A program made the translations under genes and the position numbers. From a virus, in IMG/VR virus record IMGVR_UViG_3300021957_000087, positions 1 to 43,001 of that record: 43,001 nt of DNA, one strand, 5' to 3'. Numbering within the stretch: position 1 is the stretch's first letter; each line of letters opens with the position of its first letter. The notes under the pieces are model-generated. The model did no database searches and was not told the DNA's origin. It was given only the letters and a program-made list of their open reading frames with translations. Shown piece by piece: positions 39,531 through 43,001 of the stretch.

Positions 39531-40121
39531 ATGGAAAATTTTGTAAGAGTAGTAATGGAAAAACAAGAAGGTGCTGCTAAACTAGATGAAAGCATCTTTG
39601 CTGAAAGTCAGACATTTGTCACAGAACAAGACTGTACAGTATTTCAAATTCCGTTATCTAGAGAACTCAACGAACACGAATCAAACGCCTATGCTGAGAA
39701 ACTAGCAAACTATATGTTTGAACAGGGTTATGAAGATTTTGATATTGAGATTTCATCAAATGATTTAGATGAAACTGACGAAATTACATACGAAGACGAT
39801 GACGAATTTTTTGAAGACTACGGTGTCATGTGGTATAACGATGACGACGATCCGATAGATGAAGCGGAATACCAAGGACGCAAAGTTAAACTAGGCAAGC
39901 CTATGGCAGGTGATGTTAAGAAGTTTAAAGTATATGTTAAGAATCCAAAAGGCAATGTAGTTAAAGTTAACTTTGGACACGGCGGATCAAGTGTTAAAGG
40001 TAAGTCTATGCGTATTAGAAAAAATAATCCGGCCGCAAGACGATCATTTAGAGCAAGACATAACTGTGATAATCCAGGGCCAAGACATAAGGCACGTTAT
40101 TGGAGTTGTAGAAAATGGTAG
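39531..40121 (+). CDS. Acidic protein with conserved basic C-terminal module
   Basis: 196 residues in two contrasting halves. The first 115 residues are very acidic (ISSNDLDETDEITYEDDDEF). The last 85 are basic and look conserved (KVKLGKPMAGDVKKFKVYVK, RIRKNNPAARRSFRARHN, CDNPGPRHKARYWSCRKW), with two Cys and many Arg. The basic end is one I recognise from many marine T4-like phages; it resembles a nucleic-acid-binding tail. AAGG lies 8 bases before ATG 39531. A TATAAATA overlaps that ATG. Possible packaged or scaffold-type protein. Confidence 0.7.
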   Translation: MENFVRVVMEKQEGAAKLDESIFAESQTFVTEQDCTVFQIPLSRELNEHESNAYAEKLANYMFEQGYEDFDIEISSNDLDETDEITYEDDDEFFEDYGVMWYNDDDDPIDEAEYQGRKVKLGKPMAGDVKKFKVYVKNPKGNVVKVNFGHGGSSVKGKSMRIRKNNPAARRSFRARHNCDNPGPRHKARYWSCRKW

Positions 40122-40300
40122 AAAAAAAGTCGCCAGCACAAGAAATAAGAGAGTTAGGCAATCGTTTAGCTATGATAAACGGCATAGGTAACACAGAAGT
40201 AGATGACCAGCAGCAGGAAACTAACGTTGATACTATTGCAATAGCATCTAATCCATACGGTTCTACGTATGCAGATATCCTAGCAGCTAAGGAAGACTAA
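40115..40300 (+). CDS. Small 61-residue protein, unknown
   Basis: ATG 40115 overlaps the preceding gene by 7 bases. The sequence is mostly hydrophilic: MVEKKSPAQEIRELGNRL, a Gln/Glu stretch, then NPYGSTYADILAAKED. No recognised motif. It lies in a tight run of small late genes. Confidence 0.6.
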   Translation: MVEKKSPAQEIRELGNRLAMINGIGNTEVDDQQQETNVDTIAIASNPYGSTYADILAAKED

Positions 40301-40301
40301 T

Positions 40302-40619
40302 ATGCGTATTGATGAATTTGCAAAAAATCTTCCGTTTGATGCAGTAGACGATGTTGCTATCTTTATGCGTAACGATCCTATGTTCTATCGTAAGTCGTTT
40401 TTTCCAGCTGTTATGAATATGAAAGATCGTTATGATGCGGGTAAATCATGCGATGCTAACGATTGTTTAGGCGATTGTTGTGACAAAGGAATGAAAACCT
40501 ATTGCAAAAAATATAATCTAGGTTCTTTAGAAAATGTTTTTAAAACGCAAGATAAAAATCTGTTAATACAAAAAATCTTTGGTGAAGAAATGAAGATGAT
40601 CAAAGATGGAGCATACTAA
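40302..40619 (+). CDS. Small conserved protein with Cys cluster, unknown
   Basis: 105 residues: LPFDAVDDVAIFMRNDPMFY, then SFFPAVMNMKDRYDAGKSCD, then a Cys group (CDANDCLGDCCDKG and TYC). The type (FMxNxPMFYR, then FPAV) is known to me as a hypothetical protein of T4-like marine phages. The Cys group may bind metal. The stop overlaps the next ATG (TAATG). Confidence 0.68.
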   Translation: MRIDEFAKNLPFDAVDDVAIFMRNDPMFYRKSFFPAVMNMKDRYDAGKSCDANDCLGDCCDKGMKTYCKKYNLGSLENVFKTQDKNLLIQKIFGEEMKMIKDGAY

Positions 40620-41569
40620 TGCTACTAAGGGAACTGTATGAAGCACCAACAAAGAAAGCAGTTCTTGCATTTGGACGTCTTAACCCTCCAACAATTGGAC
40701 ATGCTAAACTAGTTGATGCTGTAACTTCACAAGAAGGTGATCATTATCTTTTCTTGTCACAAACACAAAAACCTAAAACAGATCCATTAGACTTTGCAAC
40801 TAAAATGAAGTTAGCGAAGCAGTTTTTTCCCGGCATTAACATTGGACACCAAGCAGTACGTACACCTATACAAGCATTAGAGAAACTACAGAGTCTAGGC
40901 TATACTGATATTGTGTTTATTGCAGGCAGTGATAGAGTAGATGCTTTCCAAAAGTTATTTGATACATATAACGGACAACCAGACAAATCAGGTAATGTTC
41001 CTTTTAAATTTAATTCAATTAAAGTTGTAAGCGCAGGCGAGCGTGACCCAGATGCCGACGGTGCTGAAGGTATGAGTGCAAGTAAAATGAGAGCAGCAGC
41101 AGCCGCTGGCGATTTAGACTCATTTGCACAAGGTGCTCCAGATAAAAAACTTGCTAAACCTATGTATGATGCTGTACGCAAAGGTATGGGTGTAACTGAA
41201 CCTGCAACAACAGAGCGTGAACTTAGCAAAGGCGAAGAAAAAGAAAAAGAACGTATTGTAAAAGGTATGAAAAAAGGAAAGGCTGGATTTAAAAAGCGTT
41301 ACGGTAAAGATGCTGACGCAGTAATGTATGCGACTGCAACTAAGATGGCTAAGAATGAAAGCGATTTGGTGTTAGATAAAAGTGCGTTAGTCAACCACTT
41401 ACAAAAAGAAATAGAACGCTTTGCCCGTGAGGAAGACGATATTGAAAAATTAAGTTTTATTCTAAAACAACTTAGCGGCAAAAAAATAAAAGCAAGAAAC
41501 CAAAAATATTTTACTATTAGCGACGAAGACATCCAAGAAGTTTTACGCAGAGTAGCTAATGGACATTGA
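40619..41569 (+). CDS. NMN adenylyltransferase-like nucleotidyltransferase with basic tail
   Basis: 316 residues. Residues 12-165 form a cytidylyltransferase-like Rossmann domain: LAFGRLNPPTIGHAKL (xIGH for the HxGH motif, His28), FIAGSDRVDAF, and MSASKMR (about 152-158) in place of ISSTxxR. This is close to NadM/NadR-type NMN adenylyltransferases, which make NAD from NMN and ATP. Residues about 205-250 are basic (KGMKKGKAGFKKRYGKDADA, VMYATATKMAK), a module I know from other marine phage proteins. The last 70 residues are helical and charged. A short N-terminal leader MLLRELYEA precedes the enzyme domain. Confidence 0.75.
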   Translation: MLLRELYEAPTKKAVLAFGRLNPPTIGHAKLVDAVTSQEGDHYLFLSQTQKPKTDPLDFATKMKLAKQFFPGINIGHQAVRTPIQALEKLQSLGYTDIVFIAGSDRVDAFQKLFDTYNGQPDKSGNVPFKFNSIKVVSAGERDPDADGAEGMSASKMRAAAAAGDLDSFAQGAPDKKLAKPMYDAVRKGMGVTEPATTERELSKGEEKEKERIVKGMKKGKAGFKKRYGKDADAVMYATATKMAKNESDLVLDKSALVNHLQKEIERFAREEDDIEKLSFILKQLSGKKIKARNQKYFTISDEDIQEVLRRVANGH

Positions 41570-41771
41570 AAGACTTAAACAACTTGCTGGTGTAAATGAA
41601 TACAAGGGTTATACTGAGTATACCCTAGAAAACATGAGCCAGACTGCAACTGATCTAAAACAAGTAGAAAAAGATAAAAAAATAAAGCCGGGCGACAAAG
41701 AATGGTTTGAATTGTGGTTTTCAAAACCTTATATGACAGGACATACTTTCCGAGGACGTAAGAAAAAATGA
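41559..41771 (+). CDS. Small basic protein, unknown
   Basis: 70 residues starting 11 bases inside the preceding gene. N-terminus MDIERLKQLAGVNEYKG, a charged middle, and a basic end (TGHTFRGRKKK). The short MDIxRLKxLAG opening resembles other small marine T4-like phage proteins. No known function. Confidence 0.65.
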   Translation: MDIERLKQLAGVNEYKGYTEYTLENMSQTATDLKQVEKDKKIKPGDKEWFELWFSKPYMTGHTFRGRKKK

Positions 41772-42022
41772 AAAGAAATAGAATTGCAGAGTGGTGGAAA
41801 CGAGTTACTAGAGAAGAATACGAAATAATTATTTGGGTAGCAGATACAATCACTACTCATCAAGACGGTATACGAACAAAAACTTGGAAAACTCAAACCT
41901 ATCATGCAAAGAAAATAGTTAAGCAAGGGCCAAAGCATTTTATATTTTATGACTTAGACGGCAAGAAAAACGAGATAAAATATTTAGAGCCTGTGGATTT
42001 CCACGTAGTAAAAGTCTGGTAA
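41768..42022 (+). CDS. Small basic protein, unknown
   Basis: 84 residues overlapping the preceding stop (ATGA). Lys, Trp and Ile rich with a beta pattern (EEYEIIIWVADTITTH, FIFYDLDGKKNEIKYLEP). No motif recognised. Confidence 0.62.
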   Translation: MKRNRIAEWWKRVTREEYEIIIWVADTITTHQDGIRTKTWKTQTYHAKKIVKQGPKHFIFYDLDGKKNEIKYLEPVDFHVVKVW

Positions 42023-42025
42023 ATA
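42018..42025 (+). promoter_or_regulatory. Weak late-promoter-like box GGTAAATA
   Basis: It matches TATAAATA at 6 of 8 positions and lies next to a 12-bp palindrome TAAATATATTTA (42020-42031). With T4 spacing the start would be 42031, again exactly at an ATG without a ribosome binding site. Confidence 0.35.
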
Positions 42026-42030
42026 TATTT

Positions 42031-42231
42031 ATGAGATGGCGCGATATAACAGAAGATGGTAGAATAGTAAAGGGTGTAAACACTACAGTTGATGTAGGTC
42101 CTGACGAAGTTACAAAGCAAGCTGCTAAGTTTGGCAATAAAGTAGACAAAGACGGACGTCCGCCTACACTAAGTAAAAAAGTTAAAGGTAAAAGTACTAA
42201 TGTACTATTTAATTTAGGGCTTGTAAAATGA
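42031..42231 (+). CDS. Small basic protein, unknown
   Basis: 66 residues: MRWRDITEDGRIVKG, then VDVGPDEVTKQAAKFGNKVD, then a Lys-rich end (PPTLSKKVKGKS). The opening MxWRDITE resembles small proteins of related marine phages. No ribosome binding site is evident upstream. It overlaps the next gene by 4 bases. Confidence 0.62.
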   Translation: MRWRDITEDGRIVKGVNTTVDVGPDEVTKQAAKFGNKVDKDGRPPTLSKKVKGKSTNVLFNLGLVK

Positions 42232-42968
42232 AGAAGTTAGATATAAAACAAGCAGAACCAATACGTGCAAAGTTTACTCCTGATTGGGAGATACGTAAAG
42301 GAAAATACTTATATAAAAAAGTAGCGTTTGATGATTATAATCAAGCATTAGAATTTTTACAAATGATTAAAGACCCGCAGATTGAACTAGATCATTTTGC
42401 TGATATTGGAGTGTTCTATAACGAACTTATCTTAATGGTATACACACACGATGTAGGTGGTCTTACACAACTTGACTTCGAACTTGCACTACACATTGAC
42501 GAACATTTAGGACATTTAAATGCACGTACACTAGACGAAGCTAAATCTATTAACAATCCAAAAAATACATTTCTTACAAAAGCAGATACTGCATATGATT
42601 TCCTACGTGTAGGTAAAACTATTTCTAACTTATCAACTGCTAAGAAAAGTGACAACAGAGACGAACCAGATGTAATGGTTGTTCCGTTTGGTGGTAAGAA
42701 AGAAAAAGACCATCTTAAGAAAGGTCTTAAAAAAGCAGGATACAAAACACAAGATGCTGATAAACAAGGTGATGATGCACATGTAGATGAAAACTTTGCT
42801 GACGGTAAGAAAAAAGGCAAAAGCCGTCCAGGTAGAGTAAAGAAGTCAGGTGCAAGTTGTAACGGATCAGTAACAGCACTACGCAAACGTGCTAAGAACG
42901 CAAGCGGTGAGAAGGCTAAAATGTATCACTGGTGTGCTAACATGAAATCAGGTAGAAAGAAGAAGTAA
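42228..42968 (+). CDS. Pterin-4a-carbinolamine dehydratase-like domain fused to a basic module
   Basis: 246 residues. Residues 20-95 match the dehydratase (PhhB/DCoH) fold pattern: W20, YKKVAFDDYNQALEFLQMI, ELDHFADIGVFYNELIL and VYTHDVGGLTQLDFELA. The usual catalytic HHP is only partly kept (DHFAD, His56); THD (73-75) is intact. Free pterin dehydratases are known cyanophage metabolic genes. From about residue 195 a basic module follows (KSRPGRVKKSGASCNGSVTA, then LRKRAKNASGEKAKMYHWCA and NMKSGRKKK), found on other marine phage proteins. Catalytic activity is uncertain because of the altered motif. Confidence 0.72.
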   Translation: MKKLDIKQAEPIRAKFTPDWEIRKGKYLYKKVAFDDYNQALEFLQMIKDPQIELDHFADIGVFYNELILMVYTHDVGGLTQLDFELALHIDEHLGHLNARTLDEAKSINNPKNTFLTKADTAYDFLRVGKTISNLSTAKKSDNRDEPDVMVVPFGGKKEKDHLKKGLKKAGYKTQDADKQGDDAHVDENFADGKKKGKSRPGRVKKSGASCNGSVTALRKRAKNASGEKAKMYHWCANMKSGRKKK

Positions 42969-43001
42969 TGTTCAGTAAACAATGTAAACTACACTTAGAA
43001 G
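42968..43001 (+). CDS. Start of a gene cut by the window end
   Basis: ATG 42968 overlaps the preceding stop (TAATG), and the frame is open to the end (MFSKQCKLHLE). The opening resembles a small membrane protein of marine phages that begins MFSKQCKxHLE, but only 11 residues are visible. Confidence 0.55.
   Translation, partial: MFSKQCKLHLE

Noticed and set aside
39973-40191. Overlapping plus-strand 72-codon frame
   Set aside because: It runs out of frame across the conserved basic end of the 39531 gene and into the next gene.
1-43001. tRNA genes, CRISPR arrays, IS elements, integrase or attachment sites, intrinsic terminators
   Set aside because: Gaps between genes are too short for tRNAs except 29385-29567, where none is seen. 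No direct-repeat array, transposase motif, or GC-rich hairpin followed by a T run was found by eye.

Overview
The window is a continuous, almost gap-free stretch of an AT-rich T4-like myovirus genome. It is most likely a marine phage, and it is cut inside genes at both ends. The evidence is a T4-type sliding-clamp loader (gp44-like), a gp31/GroES-type co-chaperonin, a DexA-like DEDD exonuclease, PhoH, a MazG-like pyrophosphohydrolase, DHFR, thymidylate synthase and dCMP deaminase, a spanin pair and a GH19 endolysin. Many short conserved proteins are of kinds shared by cyanophages and pelagiphages. Repeated TATAAATA/GATAAATA boxes sit at the spacing of T4 late promoters. No photosynthesis gene is present. 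Thymidylate synthase is of the ThyA type, and a class I fructose-bisphosphate aldolase and a bacterial FdxA-type ferredoxin are present. I therefore infer a heterotrophic marine proteobacterial host (for example SAR11-like) more readily than a cyanobacterium, but the host is not proven.

Layout. Positions 1-20129 hold about 20 kb of large repetitive virion genes (fibre or adhesin type). In order these are a giant fibre, two proteins with YadA-like beta-roll repeats, a subtilisin-like protease with Calx-beta-like repeats and a terminal cupredoxin-like domain, a short fibre protein, a large protein with putative Ig (He-PIG) motifs, and a small fibre-like protein. Positions 20132-22388 hold small genes, a DNA polymerase III alpha-like fragment, the GroES-like co-chaperonin and MazG. 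Positions 22396-28699 form a rightward early/middle block: small membrane protein, exonuclease, HAD phosphatase, aldolase, clamp loader, 2OG-Fe(II) oxygenase, ferredoxin, DHFR, ThyA and dCMP deaminase. phoH (28665-29384) is the only gene I call on the minus strand, and it shares a divergent control region with a late operon. Positions 29568-34202 hold late genes of unknown role, the endolysin, overlapping i-spanin and o-spanin genes and a carbamoyltransferase. Positions 34239-35345 hold three membrane proteins, one MscS-like and one with an EF-hand. Positions 35389-39178 hold DnaJ-like and ClpA-like proteins plus an unknown. Positions 39180-43001 hold small late proteins, several with basic C-terminal modules, a nucleotidyltransferase and a pterin dehydratase-like fusion.

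How the genes work together. The left third builds host-recognition parts of the virion. The middle supplies DNA replication, dTMP synthesis and host metabolism. The right part supplies lysis, membrane functions and protein folding or turnover. Nearly all neighbouring genes overlap or abut, so translational coupling is likely. Transcription seems to be divided between sigma70-like promoters inside coding sequence and T4-like late promoters in short gaps. Two promoters sit between the arms of inverted repeats whose right arm contains the ribosome binding site. This layout would silence translation from read-through RNA and allow it from the local promoter.

No tRNA, CRISPR array, IS element, integrase or convincing intrinsic terminator was seen. 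The largest gap without a gene is about 180 bp (29385-29567).
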